Positions 42,220 to 51,551 of a stretch of 64,000 nucleotides of DNA are shown one piece after another; positions within the stretch are counted from its first letter, which is position 1; every line of letters begins with the position of its first letter. The stretch spans positions 1,426,001-1,490,000 of the forward strand of contig CP069437.1 in the NCBI GenBank assembly GCA_016888885.1, written 5' to 3'. A program made the position numbers and the translations under genes. The notes beneath the pieces were generated by a model. The model saw nothing but the letters and a program-made list of their open reading frames with translations, was not told the origin of the DNA and searched no databases. The stretch comes from Faucicola sp902506215 (GTDB taxonomy: Bacteria > Pseudomonadota > Gammaproteobacteria > Pseudomonadales > Moraxellaceae).

Positions 42220-42240
42220 AAATGCAATTGATAAAGTAAA
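42201..42240 (+). repeat. 20-bp direct repeat across the rdgB stop codon
   Basis: Two adjacent copies of AATGCAATTGATNAAGTAAA differing at one base. The first copy encodes the last residues and stop of RdgB; the second lies in the 3' untranslated region. Confidence 0.85.
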
Positions 42241-42527
42241 GATGTTCAACTCTCGCCTATCACTTGCAGATAGACAAGGTGTGACTGCTAAGATAGTGGA
42301 TACAGAGATTTTACAGCAACAATTTTTTTACTTTACTAGATGATTAATTTATACTATACCACTTTCGGTTAATTTTTGCCTTTTAGCATGCGTTAACCAA
42401 CAGATTTTGGATTGCGTATTTTATAGGCTTTTTTCAATCCCCTTAAAAGCCTGATAACTTATCGCTATTTACCGTTATGAGTGGTACTCGCGCTGCTCTT
42501 TTTTGATATTTTATGGAAGGTTTTGTT
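42220..42527. other. Intergenic region before tig
   Basis: About 308 AT-rich bases. Apart from the second repeat copy at the start, nothing recognisable is seen; the tig promoter must be here. Confidence 0.45.
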
Positions 42528-43880
42528 ATGTCAAATTCAAATGTGTCAGATTCAACAGTTACTAACTTAGAAGTAACTACCAACAAAAAATCAAACCTTG
42601 AAACCCAAATCACGGTTAAAGTACCTGTGTCAACCATTCAAGGTCGCGTGGAAAAACGCATCAACCAAGTGGCAAAAACCGCTAAAATCGACGGTTTTCG
42701 TAAAGGTAAAGTGCCCGTATCACACATTCGCGCCCAATATGGCGCAGGTATCCAACAAGAAGTCATCAATGACGTGATTCGCGATACCGTATTTGATGCG
42801 ATTCGTCAAGAAAACATCCGCGCTGTGGGTATGCCAAACATTGATGACGTGAAACTTGAAAACGACTTTTTGGTGTATCAAGCAACGGTTGAAGTATTTC
42901 CAGAAGTAGAAGTGCAAGGGTTATCAGACATCGAAGTTGAGCGTCAAGTTGCCAACGTGAGCGACGCAGATGTTGACACCATGATTGAAAACCTACAAAA
43001 ACAACGCCAAACTTACGTTGCCAAAGATGATGCCGCAGCCGAAGGCGACCAAGTTAAGTTTGACTTTGAAGGTTCAATCGACGGTGAAAAATTTGAAGGC
43101 GGTAGCGCACAAGACTTTAGCCTAGTATTAGGCAGTGGTCGTATGATTCCAGGTTTTGAAGATGGTATCAAAGGCATGAAAGCAGGTGAAGAAAAAACCA
43201 TCGACGTGACGTTCCCAGAAGATTACCCAGCCGAAAACCTACAAGGCAAACAAGCACAGTTTAAAATCAACGTCAAATCAGTTGAGCAATCACAATTACC
43301 AGAATTAAACGACGAGTTCCTTGAAGCATTTGGGGTAACAGAAGGCGGCTTAGACAAACTTAAAGCAGACGTGCGTAAAAACATGGAGCGTGAAGTAAAA
43401 AGCGCTGCCCGTAACCAAGTGAAAGAAGCGGCATTTAACGCCCTACTTGAAAAAAATGAAATCGATGTACCTGCATCGATGCTTGAGCAAGAAATCGATC
43501 GCCAACGCAGCATGATGTTAAACCGTTTTGCCCAGCAATTTGGTGCAGATCCTAAAACTTTTAACAAAGATATGCTACCAAACGAATTATTTAAAGAGCA
43601 AGCCCTGCGCGCTGCCCGCCTTGGCATCATTGTATCGAGCCTGATTGAGTCAAACAAACTTGAAGTTGACCAAGAACGTGTGACCCAATACATCAACGAA
43701 ATGGCAGAAAACTACGAAGATCCAAACGAAGTTATCGACTATTACACCAACAATGCGCAAGAACGTGCCAACATCGAAGCAGTGGTGTTAGAAGACCAAG
43801 TGGTCGATCATATCTTGTCTCAAGGTAAAGTAACGGATACTGAAGTATCTTACCAAGACTTACTGGCTAGCCAACAATAA
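42528..43880 (+). CDS. tig: Trigger factor chaperone
   Basis: 450 residues from ATG 42528 with GGAAGG 8 bases upstream; an ATG at 42513 lies before that site. The ribosome-binding domain has KIDGFRKGKVP (signature GFRxGxxP). The FKBP-type prolyl isomerase domain (about 165-245) has GDQVKFDFEGSIDGEKFEGG and the C-terminal helical chaperone arms follow. It precedes clpP and clpX, the standard order. Confidence 0.97.
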   Translation: MSNSNVSDSTVTNLEVTTNKKSNLETQITVKVPVSTIQGRVEKRINQVAKTAKIDGFRKGKVPVSHIRAQYGAGIQQEVINDVIRDTVFDAIRQENIRAVGMPNIDDVKLENDFLVYQATVEVFPEVEVQGLSDIEVERQVANVSDADVDTMIENLQKQRQTYVAKDDAAAEGDQVKFDFEGSIDGEKFEGGSAQDFSLVLGSGRMIPGFEDGIKGMKAGEEKTIDVTFPEDYPAENLQGKQAQFKINVKSVEQSQLPELNDEFLEAFGVTEGGLDKLKADVRKNMEREVKSAARNQVKEAAFNALLEKNEIDVPASMLEQEIDRQRSMMLNRFAQQFGADPKTFNKDMLPNELFKEQALRAARLGIIVSSLIESNKLEVDQERVTQYINEMAENYEDPNEVIDYYTNNAQERANIEAVVLEDQVVDHILSQGKVTDTEVSYQDLLASQQ

Positions 43881-44046
43881 CAAGCGATGATGTAATAATT
43901 GGCTTAATCCATTCTTAGGCATTTAAGCTTAGATATTTAAGCTTAGGCATTTAAGAATGGATTTTTAGTCAGCTTAGTAACTTGTTTTTATGCCAATTGC
44001 CCTTATAAACGATAAGGGCTTTTGCATATTTAAAAAGGACAATAAC

Positions 44047-44721
44047 ATGTTAGAAAAATTCTTGGACTCGCCTTTCGCGACGAGTCAAATTCAAAATACC
44101 GTAACCCGTGACCTGTTGTCACCACAAAGTGCTTTAGTACCTATGGTGGTCGAGCAATCGGCTCGCGGTGAGCGCTCATTTGACATCTATTCTCGCTTAT
44201 TGCGTGAGCGTGTGGTGTTCTTAGCCGGTCAAGTTGAAGACCACATGGCGAATTTAATTGTCGCCCAGTTGTTATTCCTAGAAGCGGAAAATCCAGAAAA
44301 AGACATTCACTTATACATTAATTCACCAGGTGGCTCTGTGAGTGCGGGTCTTGCGGTTTTTGACACCATGAACTTTATCCAGCCACAAGTGTCAACGATT
44401 TGTATGGGCGGTGCTTATAGCATGGGTTCATTCTTACTGGCAGCGGGTGAAAAAGGTAAACGCTATTCCTTAGCCAATGCGCGTGTGATGATTCACCAAC
44501 CATCAGGTGGGGCACAAGGTCAAGCGACCGATATTGAAATCAATGCGCGTGAAATCCTAAAAATCCGTGAACGCTTGAATAAAATCTTGGCAGAACGTAC
44601 CGGTCAGCCACTTGAGAAAATCGCCCGTGATGTAGAGCGTGACTATTGGCTAGATGCCCAAGAAGCCAAAGAATACGGTCTGATTGATGAAGTATTAGAA
44701 AAACGTCCAAGTATTGCTTAA
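44047..44721 (+). CDS. clpP: ATP-dependent Clp protease, proteolytic subunit
   Basis: 224 residues from ATG 44047 (AAGGAC upstream). Serine protease that forms the double heptameric chamber. Catalytic S125 lies in GGAYSMGSFLL and H150 in RVMIHQPSGGAQGQ; an aspartate follows near 200. The family usually reads GQAASMG around the serine; the GGAYSMG variant keeps the nucleophile. Works with ClpX just downstream. Confidence 0.97.
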   Translation: MLEKFLDSPFATSQIQNTVTRDLLSPQSALVPMVVEQSARGERSFDIYSRLLRERVVFLAGQVEDHMANLIVAQLLFLEAENPEKDIHLYINSPGGSVSAGLAVFDTMNFIQPQVSTICMGGAYSMGSFLLAAGEKGKRYSLANARVMIHQPSGGAQGQATDIEINAREILKIRERLNKILAERTGQPLEKIARDVERDYWLDAQEAKEYGLIDEVLEKRPSIA

Positions 44722-44777
44722 TAGGTTACACAATCACAAAGCAATTAACACAAGCATAATTTTAGGAGCGTTTTTTT

Positions 44778-46061
44778 ATGTCAAAAAATGACATTGAGCC
44801 ACACTGCTCGTTTTGTGGTAAAGCCAAACATGAAGTCAAAAAGCTAATTGCAGGTCAAGACGCCAATATCTGTAATGAGTGTATTGAACTGTGCGATGAT
44901 TTAATCGCCGAATCCAAGTCATCGGGCAGTGATGATAGTGATACCAATGAGCGTGAAAACTGGGCAGCGCGCAAATTGCCAACGCCCAAAGAAATCCGCA
45001 GCCACTTAGATGAGTATGTCATCGGTCAAGATAAAGCCAAAAAAACTTTGGCGGTAGCGGTTTATAACCACTATAAACGCTTAAAGGTCAGCGAAAAACT
45101 GCGTGAAGATAAAACATTGACGACACTTGGCGCTGAAGATGCCATGGTTGAGCTATCAAAAAGTAATATTTTGCTGATTGGTCCAACGGGCTCTGGCAAA
45201 ACCTTACTGGCGCAGACCCTTGCCCGCCTACTTGATGTCCCATTTGCGCTCGCCGATGCCACTACCTTGACCGAAGCGGGTTATGTCGGTGAAGACGTGG
45301 AAAACATCGTACAAAAACTGTTACAAGCGGCAGAGTTTGATGTCGAGAGAGCGCAAAAAGGCATTATCTATATCGATGAAATTGATAAAATCAGCCGTAA
45401 AAGCGAAAACCCTTCGATTACCCGTGATGTGTCGGGTGAAGGCGTACAGCAAGCGCTGTTAAAACTGATTGAAGGTACGGTTGCCAATATTCCACCGCAA
45501 GGCGGTCGTAAGCACCCAAACCAAGAGATGATTCAGGTGGATACCAGTAATATCTTGGTGATTTGTGGCGGTGCGTTTGCCGGTCTCGACAATGTCATTC
45601 AACAGCGTACCGAAAAAACCGGTATCGGTTTTAACGCTGAGGTAAAAGCCAAAGATAGCGGCAAAAAAACCGGTGAATTGTTCAAGCAAGTCGAGCCAGA
45701 AGATTTGATTAAATTTGGTCTAATTCCAGAGTTAATTGGTCGTCTGCCTGTGGTGGCGACACTCGAAGAACTGGATGAAGAAGCATTGGTACAAATCTTA
45801 ACCGAGCCAAAAAATGCGCTGGTCAAACAATACGAATACTTGTTTGAGATGGAAAATGCGAAGTTATCGTTTACCGATGATGCGCTGGTGGCGATTGCCA
45901 AACAAGCGCTAAAGCGTCGTACCGGCGCGCGTGGGTTACGCTCCATTATTGAAAACGCCCTGCTCGATACCATGTATGAACTGCCTTCAATGACACCCGG
46001 CAAAACCGTCACAGTCAATGAGGCAGTGATTGATAATAACCAATCGCCAGAGATTGTTTAA
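44778..46061 (+). CDS. clpX: ATP-dependent Clp protease, ATP-binding subunit
   Basis: 427-residue AAA+ unfoldase. N-terminal zinc domain with C10, C13, C32 and C35. Walker A GPTGSGKT, pore loop GYVGED, Walker B IIYIDEIDKI, sensor 2 GARGLRSI near the C-terminus. AGGAGCG ribosome site. It feeds unfolded substrates into ClpP. Confidence 0.98.
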   Translation: MSKNDIEPHCSFCGKAKHEVKKLIAGQDANICNECIELCDDLIAESKSSGSDDSDTNERENWAARKLPTPKEIRSHLDEYVIGQDKAKKTLAVAVYNHYKRLKVSEKLREDKTLTTLGAEDAMVELSKSNILLIGPTGSGKTLLAQTLARLLDVPFALADATTLTEAGYVGEDVENIVQKLLQAAEFDVERAQKGIIYIDEIDKISRKSENPSITRDVSGEGVQQALLKLIEGTVANIPPQGGRKHPNQEMIQVDTSNILVICGGAFAGLDNVIQQRTEKTGIGFNAEVKAKDSGKKTGELFKQVEPEDLIKFGLIPELIGRLPVVATLEELDEEALVQILTEPKNALVKQYEYLFEMENAKLSFTDDALVAIAKQALKRRTGARGLRSIIENALLDTMYELPSMTPGKTVTVNEAVIDNNQSPEIV

Positions 46062-46088
46062 CTGTTAGTGATTTTAAAAATAGTGAGT

Positions 46089-46118
46089 TAAAAAACGTGC
46101 CTATGTCGCACGTTTTTT
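46089..46118 (+). terminator. Terminator after clpX
   Basis: AAAAAACGTGC / GCACGTTTTTT stem with a short loop (CTATGTC), 27 bases after the clpX stop. It may also serve the converging gene. Confidence 0.88.
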
Positions 46119-46142
46119 ATTTGGCTTAGTTTTTTATTTGGT

Positions 46143-46667
46143 TTAATCAGTACGAAAATCATTGTGGTTGTAAGGCGTGCAAATCTCGAAGGACTTATTC
46201 TCTAATTGTAAACACGCCAACCTGTCTGTCATTTGATTAGGCAATAATTCAGTATGATTGCCCCAAAATTCTTCCCAATTCATCACACGGTAATTTTTTA
46301 GCAAGCGGTTTTGACGAATTGCAGGTTGATTGTTAATGGTGGCAATGCTAATTTGGTCATCACCCCTGTCTAGCTCTGAAGTAAAAGGCATCAAAATTTT
46401 ATCGGTTTTGGATAGGTATTTACGCTGGGTGTCTTTGGCAAATGTTTTGATAGTTTTGCCATTGGCTAGCTTAAAATTTCGCTTCGTCCACCAAACTTTG
46501 CCCGTAGCAGCGGTGGCTGTCATATTGCAAGCGAGTTTTTGCTGTAATTTATCGTGGCTAAAAAGATAGCATTGGGTTGATTTTGGGTCTAGCTTGTAAA
46601 CTTCTGCATGGGTAATACCCATAAGACTTAAAGCCAATCCTAAAGCAATCGCTAATTTTTTAATCAT
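46143..46667 (-). CDS. Secreted hypothetical protein
   Basis: 174 residues with a clear signal peptide (MIKKLAIALGLALSLMGITHA) and four cysteines in the mature part, so probably periplasmic. No family recognised. It is 17 bases downstream of the HD-domain gene on the same strand and may be cotranscribed. Confidence 0.7.
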   Translation of the reverse strand: MIKKLAIALGLALSLMGITHAEVYKLDPKSTQCYLFSHDKLQQKLACNMTATAATGKVWWTKRNFKLANGKTIKTFAKDTQRKYLSKTDKILMPFTSELDRGDDQISIATINNQPAIRQNRLLKNYRVMNWEEFWGNHTELLPNQMTDRLACLQLENKSFEICTPYNHNDFRTD

Positions 46668-46684
46668 ATGACCCCCTGCAGCAT

Positions 46685-47275
46685 TTAATCTTCAATCAAC
46701 CAACCCTGTTGTACCGCAATGGCAATTTGCTCGGTTATCCAGTCGTGAATCTCGGGAAAATCCTGTCTGATAAATGCTTGGGCGGCTTGGACTTGGGAGC
46801 GCTTGACCTGATGGTCTGTCCACGCACCGCCATCTGTCACCATATTGAGCATAAAGGGCAATAGCCTATCCACTACTTTAAGCAGTTTGCTTTCAGCACT
46901 ATGACCTGTTTCTTGCTCATCCCACAGCGTTAACAATTCTGGAACGGGGTTGCCCATCATCGCTGCCAATTTTTCTACACCAATGCGCTCATCAACATGC
47001 GCCTGCGAGCGTTTATCAGCGTATAAGAATGTGTCACCCGCCTCAATTTCGCCCAAATCATGAACCAGTGCCAGTTTGAGCAGTTTTTCATGATTGACAT
47101 CCAGTTTGAAATGCTGCGCGACTGCCCAACACGCCATCGCCAAATGCCATGAATGCTCGGCAGAATTTTCAAGACGGCGTGGCGTGTTTTCAGACAGTTG
47201 GGTGGTATAGTTGCGGCGGTTAACTGATTTTAAGGCATCCAATGCCAACAGATAATCAATAAGTGGTTGCATCAA
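46685..47275 (-). CDS. HD-domain phosphohydrolase (YfbR/HDDC2-like)
   Basis: 196-residue metal-dependent hydrolase. HD motif residues are in AEHSWHLAMACW (His) and ALVHDLGEIEAGD (His-Asp), with a later aspartate in LKVVDRLLPFM. The closest known relatives are 5'-nucleotidases for deoxynucleoside monophosphates; the substrate here is inferred only from the family. Confidence 0.85.
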   Translation of the reverse strand: MMQPLIDYLLALDALKSVNRRNYTTQLSENTPRRLENSAEHSWHLAMACWAVAQHFKLDVNHEKLLKLALVHDLGEIEAGDTFLYADKRSQAHVDERIGVEKLAAMMGNPVPELLTLWDEQETGHSAESKLLKVVDRLLPFMLNMVTDGGAWTDHQVKRSQVQAAQAFIRQDFPEIHDWITEQIAIAVQQGWLIED

Positions 47276-47308
47276 ATACCTCTTAATCCTGCATGGTCTG
47301 AGTTGTAT

Positions 47309-47884
47309 TCACTTGACTAGCGCTGAAATCGTTTTAAACGCGGGGTCTTCTGAGCTACGACACAGCTCAAATAAAATCGCTTCGGTGGTGGTGACGACCG
47401 CACCGGCGCGGCGCATACGACGAATCGCAATTTTACGGTCATACAGGTCTCGCGAGCCTACCGCATCGGTGATAATGATAGGCTGCATACCGTTATCGAG
47501 TAGATCTAACGCCGTCTGCATGACACAGACATGGGTTTCTGTGCCAAATAAAATCACATTGTTGCGATTTTGCTGGGCGATATGATGCCAAGAGGTTGGC
47601 GTATCACAGGCACTAAAGGTTGTTTTTTCAAACACTGGCGTATTTTTTTCAGATAGTAACTGCGTCAACTCTGGTAAGGTAGACCCCAGTCCTTTGGGAT
47701 ATTGCTCATTAACCATAATAGGCACATTAAGCGCTTGTAGACCTTGAATCAAAATCGCTGTTTTCTTGAGTAATTTTCGATGTTCGGCAATATGGGGCGC
47801 AAGTTTTTCTTGTATATCAATCAGCATGGCTTGGCAGTCATTGCGCTCGATACGATAGGGTTTTGGGATAAATTTTGTTGTCAT
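47309..47884 (-). CDS. Isochorismatase-family hydrolase
   Basis: 191 residues from ATG 47884, which has AAAGGAG upstream; the frame is open to 47929. Catalytic Asp23 in AMLIDIQEKL, a lysine in NEQYPKGLG and the cysteine in FGTETHVCVMQTAL are all present. The cysteine places it with YcaC-like or amidase members of the family, not true isochorismatases. Substrate unknown. Confidence 0.88.
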   Translation of the reverse strand: MTTKFIPKPYRIERNDCQAMLIDIQEKLAPHIAEHRKLLKKTAILIQGLQALNVPIMVNEQYPKGLGSTLPELTQLLSEKNTPVFEKTTFSACDTPTSWHHIAQQNRNNVILFGTETHVCVMQTALDLLDNGMQPIIITDAVGSRDLYDRKIAIRRMRRAGAVVTTTEAILFELCRSSEDPAFKTISALVK

Positions 47885-47973
47885 CTTCAGCTCCTTTGAT
47901 GATGGTTCAACTTGGGTGGTTACAATCATTCGTATGTCACGAATGCGATACTATACTGTATTAAAAAACGCCA

Positions 47974-48516
47974 TTAAAAATTCATGGCATCGTCCGCGGT
48001 GTCGACCACGGTTAACTGATAGTCCAAATGCCCTAAATAGCCATAATGTCCTTTTTCACTAAGTTCAGCAACAATGGTGACGTCATCACAATGCACCTGA
48101 TCCATAAGCTTAGTTTGATGACTGGCTTGATTGTCAGTAGGTGTTTTATTGGACTGATACAGTGATTGGATACGCAGTAACGGGTCATTGAGCGCATAGG
48201 TAGCGCCATCGGTGACAAAGGTCAAATACTCACCAACCTTGTGCACCTTACCTTTAAAATGCTGATTGGTCACAACCCCACTAAATGCAGGGGTATACAA
48301 ACGGCGCGCTTTATATTGCTGCTTGGCATATTGCCATGCACCATAACTGCCTAGGACAGCAGTTACGCCCGTTGCCGCTGTGGCTGTCACACCGACACCA
48401 ATGAGTTTCGTGACAACGTGACGCTTTTTAGCTTTGTTTTTTTGTTTGCGAGGCTGTGCTGAGCGCTTCGATTGTTGTGCTTGAGGGTCAGTCGGTTTGT
48501 TATTTTTTTTAACCAT
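47974..48516 (-). CDS. Membrane-anchored hypothetical protein
   Basis: About 180 residues. A very basic N-terminus (KKNNK.., QPRKQKNKAKKRHV) precedes one membrane segment (LIGVGVTATAATGVTAVLG). A globular part follows that may be periplasmic. No family recognised. ATG 48516 is preferred over GTG 48525, but neither has a strong ribosome site. Confidence 0.6.
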   Translation of the reverse strand: MVKKNNKPTDPQAQQSKRSAQPRKQKNKAKKRHVVTKLIGVGVTATAATGVTAVLGSYGAWQYAKQQYKARRLYTPAFSGVVTNQHFKGKVHKVGEYLTFVTDGATYALNDPLLRIQSLYQSNKTPTDNQASHQTKLMDQVHCDDVTIVAELSEKGHYGYLGHLDYQLTVVDTADDAMNF

Positions 48517-48646
48517 GAATGTCACTTTATTTAAATGTCACTTTGAAAGTTGTTTTTGATAAAAAATGCCAGTAATCACTTCAAAAAAAATTGATTAACT
48601 TATAGTAAAATGTTTTGGCAACATTTACCGCAACTTTTTGTTAGTA

Positions 48647-48904
48647 TTATTTTTGCCAAATTTGCTTATATTTTGCAAGTAGCTGTTCGGGCGATTCAGG
48701 GCGTTCATCATCTTTAATGATGCAATCAATCGGACAGACCTTATCGCAGGTTGGCTCATCATAGAACCCGATGCACTCGGTACACAAGTCAGGATTGATG
48801 ACGTAGGTTTTTTGTACTTTATTGTCGTAGCTAATGGCTTCATTTGGGCATTCAGGCTCACAAATGTCGCAATTGATACAGTCGGAAGTGATTTTTAGTG
48901 CCAT
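48647..48904 (-). CDS. YfhL-type 2[4Fe-4S] ferredoxin
   Basis: 85 residues from ATG 48904. Two cluster motifs: C-x2-C-x2-C-x3-CP in CINCDICEPECP, and C-x2-C-x8-C-x3-C in CTECIGFYDEPTCDKVCP. The extra residues in the second motif are typical of Allochromatium-type ferredoxins such as YfhL. It is a small electron carrier. It sits close to trhP, an Fe-S tRNA hydroxylase, on the same strand. Confidence 0.93.
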   Translation of the reverse strand: MALKITSDCINCDICEPECPNEAISYDNKVQKTYVINPDLCTECIGFYDEPTCDKVCPIDCIIKDDERPESPEQLLAKYKQIWQK

Positions 48905-48968
48905 GTCTTGTAGTCTGTTTTTACCTTTAGCAATTAACACCTTTAGCGATGAACGATTGACACCGCAC

Positions 48969-49376
48969 TTAGGCGCCATACCTCATATACCATACACTGT
49001 CATCTTGCATCCACAACTCCTGCATGACATTTACCAGCGGTTCATGCTTATAATACAAAGTGATCATACATTCGGTGAGTGAGAAAAAGTGATAGCGAAC
49101 ACGGTCAGGCAATAGCGGTTGAGACTGCCAGTCTCGAGATTGCCATAAATTTTGTAAAATCTCATGCCAGCTGTCGCGAGTGTGAATTGCTTTACCGTTA
49201 ACGAACCGAAAGTTGTCCGCCAAAGTCGTCTCAATGGCTTTAAAATCCTGTGATAAATATCCTTGGATAAACACATTACGGCGATGTTCTAGGGCATCCT
49301 GCAATGCTTCCATATTCACCGCTTCAACAATCGTTGAAATGGTGTCTGATTTGTTTTGCTGGTATGAGTGAACCAC
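48969..49376 (-). CDS. SnoaL/NTF2-fold hypothetical protein
   Basis: Up to 135 residues. LEHRRNVFIQGYLSQDFKAIETTLADNFRFVNGKAIHTRDSW is like the cone-shaped SnoaL/DUF4440 NTF2 fold. GTG 49376 has AAGGAA upstream and is favoured; ATG 49313 would give a 114-residue protein. Enzyme or binding role unknown. Confidence 0.65.
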   Translation of the reverse strand: MVHSYQQNKSDTISTIVEAVNMEALQDALEHRRNVFIQGYLSQDFKAIETTLADNFRFVNGKAIHTRDSWHEILQNLWQSRDWQSQPLLPDRVRYHFFSLTECMITLYYKHEPLVNVMQELWMQDDSVWYMRYGA

Positions 49377-49419
49377 AAAAATTCCTTAACCTAATGCCTG
49401 ATACCGCAACAAGACCACC

Positions 49420-50865
49420 TTAGGTAAAAATCGGCTCACTGACGCTTTTCATGATTAATGCAAATTGCAACACGTCATCTTGCATCTCTTTAAACGGATT
49501 GGCGATTTGACACACCCAGCCAGAGCCTAAAGCGCCATCAATCGGCTCACCTTGTTTATTCCACATTTCTTTGAGTGGGTAGCTCAAATTACCCTGTGGC
49601 GTCATGATTTCGATGGTATCACCCACCATCAATTTGTTCTTAATTACCAAGGTTAAGCGTGTTGGGGTAATGTCGCTAATCTCGGCAACAAACTGCTGAT
49701 GATCGGTTTTTGATGACCCATATTCATAGTTTTGGTAATCACTATGCACGTGGCGACGTAAAAAGCCTTCGGTATAGCCGCGATTGGCTAGCCCATCGAG
49801 TGCGGTGATTAAACCTGTATCAAATGGTTTGCCAGCGGCGGCATCATCAATCGCTTGGCGGTACACTTGCGCGGTGCGCGCCACATAATAATGCGACTTG
49901 GTACGGCCTTCGATTTTGAGTGAGTGCACCCCCATATGGGTCAGCTCAGGGACTAACTCGACGGCGCGTAAGTCTTTAGAATTCATAATATAAGTGCCAT
50001 GTTCATCTTCAAACATCGCCATCAATTCGCCTGGTCGACCTTGTTCTTCAATCAGTACCACTTCATCCGATGGCTGCTGTACATAGTCATCGCCCATCAC
50101 CACATCACCATTTAGATTGACAGTTTGAATAGCATCTTCTTGCGTGGTTTGAGTAGGCACAAAAACCTCTGGGCTATTGATAGCTTGGGCAACAGGCTGC
50201 GTGGTAGGCTGTGTAGGCACGATATCGCCCGTTTCGTTTTCTTCTGCTTTATAGGTGTTGTATGACCAGCGACAGGCATTGGTACAAGTGCCTTGGTTGG
50301 CATCGCGTTTATTGATATACCCAGACAGCAAGCAACGACCCGAATAAGCCATACAAAGTGCCCCATGCACAAATACCTCAATTTCCATATCCGGTACTTC
50401 AGCGATGATTTGCTCGATTTCTTTGAGTGACAACTCGCGACTCAAAATCACGCGGCTGACACCCATTTGTTTCCAAAACTTGACCGTTGCCCAGTTTACC
50501 GCGTTCGCCTGCACCGATAGGTGAATCACTTGCTCTGGAAAGGCTTCACGCACCATCATAATCATTCCAGCATCTGACATAATCAGCGCATCGGGTTTCA
50601 TTTCGATCACAGGGCGGATGTCTTCGATAAAGGTTTTAAGCTTGGCATTATGCGCTTGGATATTGACCACGACATAAAACTGCTTGCCGAGTGAATGGGC
50701 GTAGGCGATCCCTTTGGCAAGATTTTCTTCGTCAAAATCATTATTGCGCACCCGCAAGCTATAGCGTGCTTGTCCCGCATAGACGGCATCTGCGCCATAG
50801 GCAAATGCATATTGCATATTACGAAAAGTGCCAGCAGGGCATAAAAGTTCAGGCTTACGGGTCAT
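49420..50865 (-). CDS. trhP: tRNA uridine(34) hydroxylase, U32 family
   Basis: 481-residue U32-family protein matching E. coli YegQ/TrhP, which with prephenate forms 5-hydroxyuridine at the tRNA wobble base. LLCPAGTFRNMQYAFAYGADAVY, VFVHGALCMAYSGRCLLSGYI and GTCTNACRW hold the cysteines for an Fe-S cluster. HGTYIMNSKDLRAV and GVHSLKIEGRTKSHYYVART are shared. An insert of low-complexity residues (about 210-260) makes it ~28 longer than the E. coli protein. Confidence 0.92.
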   Translation of the reverse strand: MTRKPELLCPAGTFRNMQYAFAYGADAVYAGQARYSLRVRNNDFDEENLAKGIAYAHSLGKQFYVVVNIQAHNAKLKTFIEDIRPVIEMKPDALIMSDAGMIMMVREAFPEQVIHLSVQANAVNWATVKFWKQMGVSRVILSRELSLKEIEQIIAEVPDMEIEVFVHGALCMAYSGRCLLSGYINKRDANQGTCTNACRWSYNTYKAEENETGDIVPTQPTTQPVAQAINSPEVFVPTQTTQEDAIQTVNLNGDVVMGDDYVQQPSDEVVLIEEQGRPGELMAMFEDEHGTYIMNSKDLRAVELVPELTHMGVHSLKIEGRTKSHYYVARTAQVYRQAIDDAAAGKPFDTGLITALDGLANRGYTEGFLRRHVHSDYQNYEYGSSKTDHQQFVAEISDITPTRLTLVIKNKLMVGDTIEIMTPQGNLSYPLKEMWNKQGEPIDGALGSGWVCQIANPFKEMQDDVLQFALIMKSVSEPIFT

Positions 50866-50975
50866 AACTATCCTTACAGCGTGTCATACAATGTGAAATT
50901 GTTGATATTATAACAAATTTGATAATCACGCGGAAAAAAACTTGAGTAATTTACTCGGAAATCATGTTAAAGCGG

Positions 50976-51446
50976 TTATAAAATATTCAATGATAAACCC
51001 GCACAGACTGCCATGGTAAGCTCAGCGACTTGCTCATCAAATGTGCTTGACCATTCACCTTTTAATACTAAAGGCGGTTGTATCCAGCGCCAACGCAACC
51101 CCGTGACGATACTCTCTACCGCGCGCTTGCTACCTGTACCGTCGAGCCCAGCACGGATATAACACGCCACAGGCAGTCCTTGTTTTTGCTCAAGCACAGG
51201 GTAATAAATTCGCTCAAAAAAATCCTTGGTCAGCCCCGCCATATAACCGAAATTTTCGGTCGTGCCAATGATAATGGCATCCGCTTTTAACACATCTTCT
51301 ACTTGGGTTTGTAAAGGTGTTTTAACAATCACAGTGACGTTATCAATATCCGCTAGCTGTGTGGCGGATTTTGCAACTTCTGCTAATCGCTGGGTATTAT
51401 CTGATGGAGTATGTAATACCAATAGTAAATTTTTCATTTCACGCAT
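50976..51446 (-). CDS. Flavodoxin-fold NAD(P)H oxidoreductase
   Basis: 156-residue flavodoxin-like protein. The FMN phosphate loop is LVLHTPSDNTQRLAE, the second flavin loop IIIGTTENFGYMAG, and VACYIRAGLDGTGSKRAVESI follows. ATG 51446 has AGGAT upstream. Partner and substrate unknown. Confidence 0.8.
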   Translation of the reverse strand: MREMKNLLLVLHTPSDNTQRLAEVAKSATQLADIDNVTVIVKTPLQTQVEDVLKADAIIIGTTENFGYMAGLTKDFFERIYYPVLEQKQGLPVACYIRAGLDGTGSKRAVESIVTGLRWRWIQPPLVLKGEWSSTFDEQVAELTMAVCAGLSLNIL

Positions 51447-51490
51447 ATTGTATATCCTAAAATTTCATGATTACCCAATTTTGGCGAATA

Positions 51491-51516
51491 AAAAACCGCA
51501 AGGTGATGCGGTTTTA
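51491..51516 (-). terminator. Terminator after the SPFH gene
   Basis: AAAACCGCA-AGGTGA-TGCGGTTTT. On the minus strand it ends in TTTTTTAT, 36 bases after the stop of the SPFH gene. Confidence 0.82.
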
Positions 51517-51551
51517 GTCAGCGTTTTAATCAGCAGGTAGTGATGCCAAAT

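Noticed and set aside
43223..43696. 157-codon minus-strand frame within tig
   Set aside because: Shadow of the trigger factor gene; no ribosome site and Ser/Arg/Leu-rich antisense composition.
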